The notes under the pieces are model-generated. The model worked only from the letters and a program-made list of their open reading frames with translations, had not been told where the DNA came from and did not search any database. A program made the position numbers and the translations under genes. 64,000 bases of DNA from Aureimonas sp. AU20 (lineage in GTDB: Bacteria; Pseudomonadota; Alphaproteobacteria; Rhizobiales; Rhizobiaceae). Positions 43,569 through 51,350 of this stretch are shown here, piece by piece (positions within the stretch are counted from its first letter, which is position 1; each line of letters starts with the position of its first letter). The stretch lies in contig NZ_CP006370.1 of assembly GCF_001442755.1 (NCBI RefSeq), positions 124,001 to 188,000 of the forward strand, written 5' to 3'.

Positions 43569-44416
43569 GCGTTCTGCTCCACCAGTCCGGCGTCAGCGAG
43601 TTGCGCGCGCAGGAAACGCGCCACAGCGGGCGCCTCCGCCGCCTCCAGCCCATGCGTCACCAGAGCGCCGCGAAAACCGATCGCGCCGAGGCAGCGGAGA
43701 TAATGCGGGTAGTCGAGCACGCCCTTTCCGGCCGCGACGAAGGCGCCGTCCGGCGCGCGGTCCTTGGCGTGGCCCATCGCGATCCGGTCGCCCAGGAGAT
43801 CGACGGCTTCGGACACGAGGCGGCGCTGCCCCTCCCCGCTCGCGATCTCGAAGAGATTGGCGGGATCGAGAACGATGCGAAGGCGCGGGCTGCCCAGCTC
43901 GTCGATCAGCCGGCGCGCCTTGGCCGCGCCGTCCACGACATTGGCGAGTTCGGGCTCGATGCCCAGGTCGATCTCGTGACGCTCCGCGATGGCGAGCGCC
44001 GTTTCCATGGAGCGCAGAAGATCGCGCCAGGCCTCGGGCGAGCCGTTGTCGGCGTGGCCGCGCCACTGGTCGTCGGGGTCGCGCGTGCCCGTGCAGAGCG
44101 TGACGAGCCGCGTGCCGAGGGCGGGCGCGGCGGCGGCCAGCGCCTCCAGGCGACGATGCCCTTCCTCGCGCCGGGCGGGGTCGGGATGGATCATGTTGTA
44201 GGTGCCCGACAGCGCCACGAGCCCGACGCCTGAGGCCCGCGCGGCCCTCGCCACCCGCTCCGCCTCAGCCGGGGAAACGGCGTCCGGCATGGCGGGCAGG
44301 CCGGAACAGGCCATGTTGTATTGCGCGGCCGAGAAGCCGGCTTCCCGCACGCTGGCCAGAACCGCGTGCGGATCGGTGCCGGAAAAGGTCTTGGCGAAGA
44401 TGCCGAGGCGCATCAC
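43565..44416 (-). CDS. sugar phosphate isomerase/epimerase family protein
   Basis: A 283-residue xylose-isomerase-like TIM barrel. Metal residues are expected in GIEPELANV, RIVLDPANLFE, GHAKD and the late THGLE segment. Proteins of this type often work with Gfo/Idh dehydrogenases on 3-keto sugars or inositol derivatives, which fits the upstream dehydrogenase. It overlaps both flanking genes by 4 bases. Exact reaction unknown. Confidence 0.88.
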   Translation of the reverse strand: MMRLGIFAKTFSGTDPHAVLASVREAGFSAAQYNMACSGLPAMPDAVSPAEAERVARAARASGVGLVALSGTYNMIHPDPARREEGHRRLEALAAAAPALGTRLVTLCTGTRDPDDQWRGHADNGSPEAWRDLLRSMETALAIAERHEIDLGIEPELANVVDGAAKARRLIDELGSPRLRIVLDPANLFEIASGEGQRRLVSEAVDLLGDRIAMGHAKDRAPDGAFVAAGKGVLDYPHYLRCLGAIGFRGALVTHGLEAAEAPAVARFLRAQLADAGLVEQNA

Positions 44417-45492
44417 ACGCCTCCCGACACGTCGGCCAGCGCCACGCGCCGCCCGCCGCTCTCGACCGACCGGGCGATCGCCACCATGCCGCGCACCGAG
44501 GCCAGCCCGTCCGCCACGCTGGCGCCGGTCATCTCGGCGCCGTCCAGAACGGTGCGCGCGAATCCTTCCAACTGACGGCGATAGAAATGCCCGTCGGCGC
44601 CAAGCACCCGGTGCGTCGCGCCGTCCGCCTCGCGAAAGATGTCGACCTCGCTCGACTTGTAGTACCAGGGGTTGAAGGTCTTGCCGACGACGCTGCCGTT
44701 CCGGCCGTAGATCTGGAAGCCCTCGTGCCAGTCCATCCGCACCGCGACGGTGAGATCGAGATGGCCGAGCGTGCCGCTAGCGAACTCCACGTCCACGAAC
44801 CAGCACCACATCCCGCCGCGCTCCGACAGGCGCGCCTCGACGGCCACGATGTCGCCGGCGAAATAGCGCGCGGTGTCGATGAGATGGCAGCCATGCGCGA
44901 GCATGTAGTAGCGCCGCAGATCGGCCTTGGGGTTCTCGGCCGGCTTTCGCGCCCGCGCGCTGGTGACCACCAGCGGCTGCACGGCGTCGGTCATGGGATA
45001 GCGATGGGTCGAGTCGCAATACCAGGCCTTGAGCGCGACGAGCTCGCCCATCTCCTCGGTGATGAAGCGCTTGGCCGCCTGAAGCCCGGCGTCGTAGCGC
45101 TTCATGTGGCCGACCTGAAACACGCGGCCGGACGCGGCGACAGCGGCCTGCAGATGCTCGGCCTCCTCCACCGTCAGACCCACGGGCTTCTCGCACAGGA
45201 CATGCTTGCCCGCTTCCAGCGCGCGGATCGAAGCCGGCACGTGAAAGGCGTCGGCGGTGGCGATGATGACGGCCTCCACCTCCGGGTCGGCCAGCATGCC
45301 GTCGTAGTCGGCGAAGGACTTGGCCGCGTCGTGCGTCACCACCATGCGCTCGCGCAGGTCGTCCGCCACGTCGCAGATGGCGAAGAGATCGGCGTTCGCG
45401 GCCTTGGTGCAGCTTTCGAAATGGGCGGCCTGCGCGATCTGGCCGGCGCCGAGAACGCCGACGCGAAGACGCCTGTCTTCCTTCTGGGGCAT
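44413..45492 (-). CDS. Gfo/Idh/MocA family oxidoreductase
   Basis: A 359-residue NAD(P)-dependent sugar or cyclitol dehydrogenase. Rossmann motif GVLGAGQIAQAAH (12-24), the conserved EKPVGLTVEEAE with the catalytic Lys, and a GCHLIDTARYF active-site segment with His and Asp. First gene of the five-gene overlapping operon 45492-41082, divergent from a ROK regulator that likely controls it. Confidence 0.92.
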   Translation of the reverse strand: MPQKEDRRLRVGVLGAGQIAQAAHFESCTKAANADLFAICDVADDLRERMVVTHDAAKSFADYDGMLADPEVEAVIIATADAFHVPASIRALEAGKHVLCEKPVGLTVEEAEHLQAAVAASGRVFQVGHMKRYDAGLQAAKRFITEEMGELVALKAWYCDSTHRYPMTDAVQPLVVTSARARKPAENPKADLRRYYMLAHGCHLIDTARYFAGDIVAVEARLSERGGMWCWFVDVEFASGTLGHLDLTVAVRMDWHEGFQIYGRNGSVVGKTFNPWYYKSSEVDIFREADGATHRVLGADGHFYRRQLEGFARTVLDGAEMTGASVADGLASVRGMVAIARSVESGGRRVALADVSGGV

Positions 45493-45626
45493 GGAATGGG
45501 TCCTGACGGGAAAGCGAAACGGAAAACGAAGACAAGCGCCGCGTCGGCCCGGCGCAAGCCGGCGGCTGAGCCGTGCGCGGCCGAACGAGACGGCCCCTCC
45601 CCGGCCTTGTCCCTTCGACGCGCGAC

Positions 45627-45647
45627 TTTGTTTGGATTGAAAACAAA
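45627..45647. promoter_or_regulatory. candidate ROK-regulator operator
   Basis: TTTGTTT and AAACAAA arms around a 7-bp centre, in the 221-base divergent gap between the Gfo/Idh operon and the ROK regulator. ROK repressors bind comparable A/T-armed palindromes; the site is strikingly AT-rich for this region. Confidence 0.5.
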
Positions 45648-45713
45648 CAGCGAAGCGGGTTAGCTGTCAAGCCGTCTCAAGGGTGCTCGGTGCGCCTTCC
45701 GGAAACTTTGCCC

Positions 45714-46907
45714 ATGTCGATGCCCAAGGCCGTTCGGCACATCAACGAGAAGCGCGCGCTGGCCGCGCTGGCGCGTGAAGGCGCCCTCAGCCGGGCCGAT
45801 CTCGCGCGCCAGCTCGGCCTCACCCGATCCACCGCGAGCAGCATCGCGGCGGGCCTAATCGAGGCGGGAATGCTGCGAGAGGCGGCCTCCCCGGACGGAG
45901 GGGAGGCGGCGCGCATCGGACGCCCTGGCACCCGCCTCGCTCTGAACGGCGGCTACGGGACCTTCGTCGGCGTCGATCTCGGCATCGGCCATCTGCATCT
46001 GGTGGCGATGGACTTCGCGGGCGCCTCGCTCGCCCGGCACAGCGAGCCGCTCGACCCCGGAGCCTTGGGGCCGGAGGGCACGATGGACCGGCTTCTCTCG
46101 CGGCTCGGCGCGTTCCGCCGCCGGCTCGACCCCGGCGCGCCACTGCGCGGCATCGGGCTTGCCGTGCCGGGCATCGCGACCCCGGAGGGGAGCGTGCTGC
46201 GCCTGCCCATCCTTGGCTGGACGGATTGGCCGGCGGGGGCGCAGCTGCGCCGTGCTTTCCCCGATGTCGGCGAGATCGCGGTGGAAAACGACGCCAAAGC
46301 CTTCGCCTTCGCGGAAGCCGCATTGGGGGGCGCGGCCTTGAGGGGGCGCACGGTCCATCTCCTGCTCGATGCGGGCGTCGGCGGGGCCATCCTTCAGGAT
46401 GGAGCCTTGCAGCGCGGCGCGCGGGGCTATGCCGGCGAAATCGGCCATATGCCGGTCGGCGAGCGCGGCTTTCTGGAAGGGGCCGCCCTGCCGGGCTCGC
46501 TGGAATCCTTCGTCGGCCGCGAGGCGATCCTCCAGCGCTATCGCCTGGAAGGGGGCGAACCGACATGGCCGGCGCTTCTGGCGGCCCTGGAGGCCGACGA
46601 GCCGGCGGCGCGGCGCACCCTTTCCGCCTGGAGCCATTATCTCGGCCGGGGGCTCGCCTCGATCACGGCACTGCTCGATCCCGACGAGATCGTTCTCGCC
46701 GGCCCGGTCTGCGCCCTGTTCCAGCGCGGGGAAATAGAAGTGCGCGAGGCGTTGGCCAAACATCTCCTGCCCGGCCAGCCCCTGCCCCGGCTTTCAGCCT
46801 CGCGCCTTGGGCCGGACGGCGCGGCGCTCGGCGGCGCCCGACTGCTGCAGCGCCGCCTCCTCTCGGTGGACGAGGATTTCGTTCTCGGTCGCTTAGAGAC
46901 TGTTTGA
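45714..46907 (+). CDS. ROK family transcriptional regulator (NagC/XylR type)
   Basis: A 397-residue regulator with an N-terminal winged helix (INEKRALAALAREGALSRADLARQLGLTRSTASSIAAGLIEAGML) and a ROK sugar-sensing domain (FVGVDLGIGHLHLV; VENDAKAFAFAEA; DAGVGGAIL). The usual ROK zinc motif CGxxGC is absent: the corresponding region reads MPVGERGFLEGAALPGS. It is divergent from the Gfo/Idh operon. Its last three codons and stop (E-T-V-stop) are supplied by the inserted element at 46896-47131. Confidence 0.92.
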   Translation: MSMPKAVRHINEKRALAALAREGALSRADLARQLGLTRSTASSIAAGLIEAGMLREAASPDGGEAARIGRPGTRLALNGGYGTFVGVDLGIGHLHLVAMDFAGASLARHSEPLDPGALGPEGTMDRLLSRLGAFRRRLDPGAPLRGIGLAVPGIATPEGSVLRLPILGWTDWPAGAQLRRAFPDVGEIAVENDAKAFAFAEAALGGAALRGRTVHLLLDAGVGGAILQDGALQRGARGYAGEIGHMPVGERGFLEGAALPGSLESFVGREAILQRYRLEGGEPTWPALLAALEADEPAARRTLSAWSHYLGRGLASITALLDPDEIVLAGPVCALFQRGEIEVREALAKHLLPGQPLPRLSASRLGPDGAALGGARLLQRRLLSVDEDFVLGRLETV

Positions 46908-47131
46908 CAACTCGGCGGCGGAGGGCCGCCGAGTGATTTTTCGTCGGTCGCGAGGCGCCAACCGCAGTCGATACGAGGGCGCATCGGCGAGGATTGGCAA
47001 ATGTCCGTGCGGACGGGCGAAACATCGGCCGCGCTTGCGCAGCACTGCTGCGCTTGCGCGGCGTGTCTCGCCCTGGGGCGGCGGCGGAAAAGCACCGGCG
47101 GGCCGACCCGACAAGGTTGTCGAACCGTCTC
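46896..47131. mobile_element. candidate 236-bp MITE (IS5-family-like ends)
   Basis: Terminal inverted repeats GAGACTGTTTGACAAC (left) and GAGACGGTTCGACAAC (right, reverse complement) match at 14 of 16 positions. The element is flanked on both sides by TTA (46893-46895 and 47132-47134), a 3-bp target duplication of the TNA kind known for IS1031-type IS5-family elements. No transposase gene inside. A strong hairpin lies next to the left end. It sits between convergent genes and reads into the end of the ROK regulator. IS5 kinship is from memory of end sequences. Confidence 0.72.
46910..46941 (+). terminator. Rho-independent terminator inside the element
   Basis: Perfect 10-bp stem ACTCGGCGGC/GCCGCCGAGT with a 5-nt loop, followed by GATTTTT. 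It starts two bases after the ROK regulator stop, so the inserted element provides both stop codon and terminator. Confidence 0.75.
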
Positions 47132-47142
47132 TTAGGCCCTGA

Positions 47143-48090
47143 TCAAAGCGCCTCGGCCTCAATCCGATAGTGGGTTTCCCAAGGCTCTCCGGCGCGAAAA
47201 GCCTGCGCCGTTCCCTCGCGAAACGCCGCATGACGGATCAGATCGCCCCGGTCGAAGGCCGAGGCGATGGGCTCGACGCCGAGACCCCGGAACCGGCCGT
47301 TCCAGGGCGCGGCGTCGCGGCCGCCCTGGCTCACCCAAAGGAGGCAGTGGGGAAAGGCCGCCGGGTCCCAGGTGAAGCGAACGCGCGTTGCCGCCGCCGT
47401 GTCCTCGAGGCTCATCGCGCCCTCGCAGCGCCAAAGCTGGACCAGCTCTTCGCCAAGGCCCGGCGCCGGCAGGGCGGCGAGCGAGGCACGGTCTCCCTCC
47501 ACAGTATCGATCGCATCGAGCCGGTCGAACAGGGCGTTCGGGCGAAGGCGCGAGACATCGCGCTGGAAGGTCTCGGGGAAAACCTGCCCTTTGGCGAAGG
47601 GCGCGGGCTCGACCCGCAGACCCGCCGTCTCGGCCGGCAGGCGGAAGATCGGATGAAGGCCGATCGGCAGCGTGCAGTCGACGCGCGTCACGACCCGAAG
47701 GGTGAACTCGACCGCCGCCTCTCCCTCCACGGCCCGGATTTCGCGCTCCAGCCGCTCTACCGCATGGCCGGCGGGAAAGTCGCAGGCGAGCCGCAAGTGT
47801 CGCTCGCCCCGCTCCACCAGTTGCCAGTCGGCGTTGGAGCCGTGGCCGTGATGGGCCGGGTCCGCCTCGCCCGTGCCGAAGGGCACGCAGGGCCACTCCC
47901 CGCCGAGGGTGCGCAAATGGGCGGGAAAGCGCGTGTCGCCGAGGACGTCGGGCTCACCGTGCCAGGGCGCCTCCGCAAAGGGCTCGACCACGCGCCCGTC
48001 CGCCAGCCTCAGCTGGAGATGATGCGCCATGCCGCCGGTCGGGATGGCCAGGACGCGGCCCCGGTCCCATTCGATCGTCCAACCGTCCAT
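47143..48090 (-). CDS. aldose 1-epimerase family protein
   Basis: A 315-residue mutarotase-like protein with the beta-sandwich motifs GHGSNADWQLVE, LPIGLHPIFRLP (catalytic His region), a WRCEGAMSLED segment and C-terminal glutamate in GLGVEPIASAFDRG. ATG at 48090 has GAAGAGG upstream; a TTG further up is less likely. It lies downstream of the FrcBCA-like operon on the same strand but beyond a terminator, and is convergent with the ROK regulator across the MITE. It probably interconverts anomers of the imported sugar. Confidence 0.87.
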   Translation of the reverse strand: MDGWTIEWDRGRVLAIPTGGMAHHLQLRLADGRVVEPFAEAPWHGEPDVLGDTRFPAHLRTLGGEWPCVPFGTGEADPAHHGHGSNADWQLVERGERHLRLACDFPAGHAVERLEREIRAVEGEAAVEFTLRVVTRVDCTLPIGLHPIFRLPAETAGLRVEPAPFAKGQVFPETFQRDVSRLRPNALFDRLDAIDTVEGDRASLAALPAPGLGEELVQLWRCEGAMSLEDTAAATRVRFTWDPAAFPHCLLWVSQGGRDAAPWNGRFRGLGVEPIASAFDRGDLIRHAAFREGTAQAFRAGEPWETHYRIEAEAL

Positions 48091-48150
48091 CTGCCTCTTC
48101 CCCGCCAATTCCGGCGCGCTCTCCTTGGCGCGGCCTCGTCTCTAAGCAAA

Positions 48151-48174
48151 ACGGCGCCCTTGAACAGGCGCCGT
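48151..48174 (-). terminator. terminator of the FrcBCA-like operon
   Basis: Perfect 8-bp stem ACGGCGCC/GGCGCCGT with an 8-nt loop; on the minus strand it is followed directly by TTTTGCTT. It lies 27 bases after the ATPase stop. Confidence 0.8.
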
Positions 48175-48200
48175 CTGCCGATCTGAAGAGTCTAGGAGGA

Positions 48201-48950
48201 TCAGCCGCCGACCATCAGCTTCACCACCTCGTCATGGGTGGTGTCGGCGATGCGGCGCTCGCCAGCCAGCACCCCGCGCCGGAGCACGACGATACGGTCC
48301 GACACGGCGAAAATGTCCTGCAGATTGTGCGAGATGAAGATCACCCCGCGCCCCTGCGCCTTGAGCTGGTGGATCAGCGAGATGACCTTGCGCTGCTCGG
48401 GCACGCCGAGCGCGGCGGTCGGCTCGTCCATGATGAGGAGCCGAGCGTTCCAGTAGACCGCGCGGCCGATCGCGACCGCCTGCCGCTGGCCGCCCGAGAA
48501 GTTCGAGACCGGGGCCTCCATGCGCGAGACGTGGAAGTCCAGAAGCGCCATCGTGTCGCGCGCCGCGTCCGACATCTTCTTGCGGTCCAGCACCGGCAGG
48601 AAGCCGAACTTGCGCTTCATCGGCTCGCGCCCGAGGAAGATGTTGCCGCCGATCGACAGATTGTCGGCCAGAGCCAGGTCCTGGTAGATCGTTTCGATGC
48701 CGCTGTCGCGCGCCTCCTGCGGGGTCGAGAAGTGGACCGGCTTACCCTCCAGCCGGATCTCGCCCGCCGTCGGCTTGAAGACGCCCGAGATCGCCTTGAT
48801 CAGCGTCGTCTTGCCGGCTCCGTTGTCGCCGGCGAGAGCCACGACCTCGCCGGGGGCGATGGTCATGGAGAAGTCGTTCAAGGCCCGCACCGCGCCGAAA
48901 TGCTTCGACAGATTCTTGATTTCGAGAATGGGCTCGGCGGCTCTACTCAT
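48201..48950 (-). CDS. frcA: sugar ABC transporter ATP-binding protein (FrcA-like)
   Basis: A 249-residue single-domain ATPase: Walker A GDNGAGKTT (about 41-49), signature NFSGGQRQAVAIGRAV, Walker B LLIMDEPTAALG and switch His in FISHNLQDIF. Unlike the two tandem ATPases earlier, it carries only one nucleotide-binding domain, as FrcA of the rhizobial fructose transporter does. It overlaps the permease stop by 8 bases. Fructose/mannose/ribose specificity is inferred from family likeness. Confidence 0.9.
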   Translation of the reverse strand: MSRAAEPILEIKNLSKHFGAVRALNDFSMTIAPGEVVALAGDNGAGKTTLIKAISGVFKPTAGEIRLEGKPVHFSTPQEARDSGIETIYQDLALADNLSIGGNIFLGREPMKRKFGFLPVLDRKKMSDAARDTMALLDFHVSRMEAPVSNFSGGQRQAVAIGRAVYWNARLLIMDEPTAALGVPEQRKVISLIHQLKAQGRGVIFISHNLQDIFAVSDRIVVLRRGVLAGERRIADTTHDEVVKLMVGG

Positions 48951-50043
48951 CGATGCGTCCTCCGCTGAACCGGCGCTGCGCCTGGTCGATCAGAACCGAG
49001 ATGATGATGACGATGCCCACGCTGATGAACTGCCAGAAGGGTTCGACATTCACGAAGACGAGGCCGTACTGGATCACGGCGATCACGAAGGCGCCGGCGA
49101 CCGTTCCAAGGATCGTGCCCGATCCGCCGAAGAGGCTGGCGCCGCCGATCACGACCGCGGCCACGCAGTCGAGCAACAGCGGCTCGCCGGCCTGCGCCGC
49201 GCCGGCGTTGAAGCGCGCGGAGTAGACGACGCCCGCCAGCCCCGCGCAGAAGGCCGAGAGCATATAAAGGCGCAGAAGATGCGACTTCACGTCGATGCCG
49301 GAGCGGCGGGCCGCCTGAACATTGGCGCCGATGGCGTAATTGTGCTGGCCGAAGCGCGTCTGGCTGAGAATATAGTGCATCACCAGAACGAAGGCGGCGG
49401 TGATCAGGATGATGTAGGGCACGCCCAAGATGCGCCCGTTGCCGATCGTGGCGAAGAAGGAATTGCTGATCGGAACCGTGGTGCCGCCGGCCAGAAGGAA
49501 GGCGACGCCGCGCGCCACGCCGAACATGCCGAGCGTGCCGATGAACGGGGGAACCCGCAGGCGCGAGACCAGAAGCCCGTTGATGAAGCCGGGAATGCCG
49601 GCGACGAGCACGGCCACCAGCGTTCCCACGAGAACGCCCATCGGCAGGCCGAGGCCGGGCGTGGCATAGTTGATGACATGCGCCGCCACCACGGCGGCGA
49701 GGCCCATGATGAAGCCGAGCGAAAGGTCGATGCCGCCCGAGATGATGACGAAGGTCTGGCCCGTGGCCAGGATCAGCGGCGCGACGGCGAAGATCGCGAT
49801 CGACTGGATGTTGAAGGAATTGAAGATGAAGGTGCCGCCGAACTCGGCCCGCGCCCAGGCTTCGAAGCCGAGCGCCAGCGCCAGAAGAAAGAGCCAGGCG
49901 CGAAGGTCGGCGATGCGCTGAAGAAGCGTCTTGGCCTTATCGGCGTGGTCGGCCTCCGGCTTCACATGGGGGGCGGAGGCAAGGCCCGGCGCCGGAGTGG
50001 GAGACGGGCCGGGAAGCGGCGCGTCCGTCGCGGATGCTGTCAT
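48943..50043 (-). CDS. frcC: sugar ABC transporter permease (FrcC-like)
   Basis: A 366-residue permease with a proline/alanine-rich cytoplasmic leader of about 45 residues, then some ten hydrophobic helices, the family motif SGGIDLSLGFIMGLAAVV and ANVQAARRSGIDV coupling loop. It lies between binding protein and ATPase as in frcBCA. A hairpin at 50111-50147 precedes it in the transcript. Confidence 0.9.
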   Translation of the reverse strand: MTASATDAPLPGPSPTPAPGLASAPHVKPEADHADKAKTLLQRIADLRAWLFLLALALGFEAWARAEFGGTFIFNSFNIQSIAIFAVAPLILATGQTFVIISGGIDLSLGFIMGLAAVVAAHVINYATPGLGLPMGVLVGTLVAVLVAGIPGFINGLLVSRLRVPPFIGTLGMFGVARGVAFLLAGGTTVPISNSFFATIGNGRILGVPYIILITAAFVLVMHYILSQTRFGQHNYAIGANVQAARRSGIDVKSHLLRLYMLSAFCAGLAGVVYSARFNAGAAQAGEPLLLDCVAAVVIGGASLFGGSGTILGTVAGAFVIAVIQYGLVFVNVEPFWQFISVGIVIIISVLIDQAQRRFSGGRIDE

Positions 50044-50110
50044 GGTGTCACCTTGCCCGGCGGCGGTTCCGCCTCTCGTGGCTGAAAAGGTCGAGATGGG
50101 AAGAGAGAAG

Positions 50111-50147
50111 AGGCCGGCCCCGCCTCTCGCGGGCGCCGGGCCGGCCT
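50111..50147 (-). terminator. hairpin downstream of binding-protein gene
   Basis: AGGCCGGCCC/GGGCCGGCCT (10-bp perfect outer stem) with a further GC-rich inner stem, a few bases after the binding-protein stop at 50155 and before the permease. No T-run: likely transcript stabiliser or attenuator, as at the other two binding-protein genes. Confidence 0.55.
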
Positions 50148-50154
50148 TGCCCCG

Positions 50155-51150
50155 TTATTCGGAGTAGACGTATTTGGCGACGTTCGGATCAGAGACGTTC
50201 GCCTTGTCGATCACCGTGAAGCCGGTGCCGATCGTGGTAGGAATCGACTGGCCGGTGAGATGGGCATAGGCGGAAACGACGCCGTAATAGCCGATCTCGG
50301 CCGGGTGCTGGGCGATCGCGGCGTCCACGAGGCCGGACTGGATGTTGCCGACGATCGAGCCCGGCGCGTCGAAGGCGACGACCTTGACGTTGCCGGTCTG
50401 GCCGGCCTGCTGCACGCCGTTGCCCGCGCCGATGGCCGAGAAGAGATTGGCGCCGAACACGCCCTTGAGGTCCGAGTTGCGGGCGTAGACCGCCTGCAGC
50501 TGGCTCGCCGCCTTGTTGGCGTCGTTCTCGTTGAACTGCGTGTCGAGAACAGTGATCTTGGGGAAGTTCTCCTTCATCTCCGCCTTGAAGCCGGCTTCGC
50601 GCTGGTCGGTGGTGGAGATGCCGGGCTTGACGTTGGAGACATAGACCTTGCCGCCCGCATCGCCGATCGCCTTGGCAAGCGCGCGTGCCGCCATGCGGCC
50701 GCCGAGCACGTTGTCCGAGGCGATGTAGGAAAGCGGGAAGTCGGCGTCGCCCGAGCCGGTCTGGTACTGGCCGGTGCCGATGAACGTGTCGACGGTGATC
50801 ACCGCGATGCCGGCGTCCTGCGCCTTGCGCAGCGGCTCGACCAGCTGGGTCTTGTCGGTCGGCGCGATCAGGATGGCGTCCGGCTTGCGCGCGATGGTCG
50901 CGTCGAGCACCGGCACCTGGACCACGGGGTTGAACTCCGGCCCGCCCTGGAACACGAGGGTCACGCCCAGCGCGTCGGCGGCGGCCTGCGCGCCCTTGCG
51001 CATCGTGATGTAGAAGGCGTCCGTGGTGAGGCCCGGAATCAGGGCCACGGTGTATTTCTTGTCCTGCGCATGGCCGGGGCCGGCGGACAGGCCGATGGAT
51101 GCGGCCACGGCAAAGCCGGCCGCCGCCTTCAGGATCGAACGACGCTGCAT
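50155..51150 (-). CDS. frcB: periplasmic sugar-binding protein (FrcB-like)
   Basis: A 331-residue solute-binding protein with a signal peptide (MQRRSILKAAAGFAVAASIG...GHAQ) and the type I binding fold (VALIPGLTTDAFYITMRKGAQAAADALGV; DAILIAPTDKTQLVEPLRKA; AVITVDTFIGTG). The start at 51150 has GGGAGG six bases upstream. First gene of the FrcBCA-like operon. A 20-bp palindrome lies about 150 bases before it, and the SorC regulator gene is next upstream. Confidence 0.9.
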   Translation of the reverse strand: MQRRSILKAAAGFAVAASIGLSAGPGHAQDKKYTVALIPGLTTDAFYITMRKGAQAAADALGVTLVFQGGPEFNPVVQVPVLDATIARKPDAILIAPTDKTQLVEPLRKAQDAGIAVITVDTFIGTGQYQTGSGDADFPLSYIASDNVLGGRMAARALAKAIGDAGGKVYVSNVKPGISTTDQREAGFKAEMKENFPKITVLDTQFNENDANKAASQLQAVYARNSDLKGVFGANLFSAIGAGNGVQQAGQTGNVKVVAFDAPGSIVGNIQSGLVDAAIAQHPAEIGYYGVVSAYAHLTGQSIPTTIGTGFTVIDKANVSDPNVAKYVYSE

Positions 51151-51296
51151 GTTTTTCCTCCCTGGGATGAGCCAAGGGTTCCCGACATGCGCTCCCACAC
51201 ATGTTCCGATCGGGGTCCGGCCCGGATGTCTCATCCGCTCGCCGGCAGCTCACCTGTGCCTATGATTTCTGCGTGAGCGGCCTTCCGTCAAGTGCA

Positions 51297-51316
51297 AATT
51301 GTTTCTGAAAGCAATT
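51297..51316. promoter_or_regulatory. candidate SorC-regulator operator
   Basis: AATTGTTTCTGAAAGCAATT: 20 bp, seven of ten base pairs symmetrical, in the promoter region of the FrcBCA-like operon. A related string CTGAAAGGAATT (minus strand, 52330-52319) lies at the presumed start of the SorC gene, suggesting a shared site. Confidence 0.45.
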
Positions 51317-51350
51317 TCATGTCACTTTTCCAACGTCGCGGGCGGAATGT

